Assembly: GCA_027032855.1 (NCBI GenBank)
Contig: JALVLX010000056.1
Span: 1-5,433, forward strand
Direction: 5' to 3'
DNA length: 5,433 nucleotides
From: Flavobacteriales bacterium
GTDB lineage: Bacteria; Bacteroidota; Bacteroidia; Flavobacteriales; Flavobacteriaceae
Every line of letters starts with the position of its first letter. Position 1 is the first letter of the stretch. Below are positions 5,362 to 5,433 of the stretch, piece by piece. The notes below the pieces were generated by a model that was not told the origin of the DNA, did not search any database, and saw nothing but the letters and a program-made list of their open reading frames with translations. The position numbers and the translations under genes were made by a program.

Positions 5362-5433
5362 TTAGATTTTTGCCAAAGCTTGTTCTAAATCAGCAATGAT
5401 GTCGTCAACATCTTCAATACCAACAGCAAATCG
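5362..5433 (-). CDS. C-terminus of a Cys/Met-metabolism PLP enzyme (partial)
   Basis: Only the last 23 codons and a TAA stop are in the window; the gene enters from the right edge. The peptide begins RFAVGIEDVDDIIADLEQ and ends ALAKI. This fits the C-terminal signature R-x-S/A-V/T-GIE-x-x-(D/E)-D-(L/I)-I-x-D-L of the Cys/Met metabolism PLP-dependent family: cystathionine gamma-synthase, cystathionine beta- or gamma-lyase, and O-acetylhomoserine sulfhydrylase. The fragment cannot tell these apart, so no gene symbol is given. It is convergent with the lipid-kinase-like gene and shares its terminator. Confidence 0.75.
   Translation of the reverse strand, partial: RFAVGIEDVDDIIADLEQALAKI

Overview
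The window looks like ordinary chromosome of a low-GC Bacteroidota bacterium, most likely in or near the Flavobacteriia. This is inferred from protein style, from the lack of Shine-Dalgarno sequences before the start codons, from copies of the Bacteroidota -7 promoter element (TAnnTTTG), and from short AT-rich dispersed repeats between genes. I cannot name the genus with confidence.

Layout: bases 1-472 contain no convincing protein gene. They hold a long hairpin (20-60), a small hairpin (61-82), a cluster of AACCCC-type REP-like repeats (85-230), and a promoter-plus-terminator unit (348-460) that could make a small RNA of about 100 nt. Next come three minus-strand biosynthetic genes, transcribed in the order aroA (4473-3283), nadA (3205-2210), nadB (2041-473). 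NadB and NadA are the two enzymes that turn L-aspartate and dihydroxyacetone phosphate into quinolinate for de novo NAD; nadC, the next step, is not in the window. AroA is the shikimate-pathway EPSP synthase. The aroA-nadA gap is short, whereas the 168-bp nadA-nadB gap carries an imperfect palindrome and two short direct repeats. A small diacylglycerol-kinase-like gene (4592-5269) diverges from aroA and ends in a strong bidirectional terminator. That terminator is shared with the minus-strand 3' end of a Cys/Met-metabolism PLP enzyme running off the right edge (5362-5433).

Two starts need correcting. The longest open frames of nadA and aroA begin at TTG codons (3241 and 4551). Internal ATGs (3205 and 4473) are better starts, because promoter-like elements sit inside or just upstream of the extensions and the residues added are not family-like.

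I did not find a new multi-gene system. The items most worth a second look are the orphan promoter-terminator unit, the structured repeat region at the left edge, the palindrome in front of nadB, the short AroA N-terminus and the degenerate lipid-kinase-like protein.
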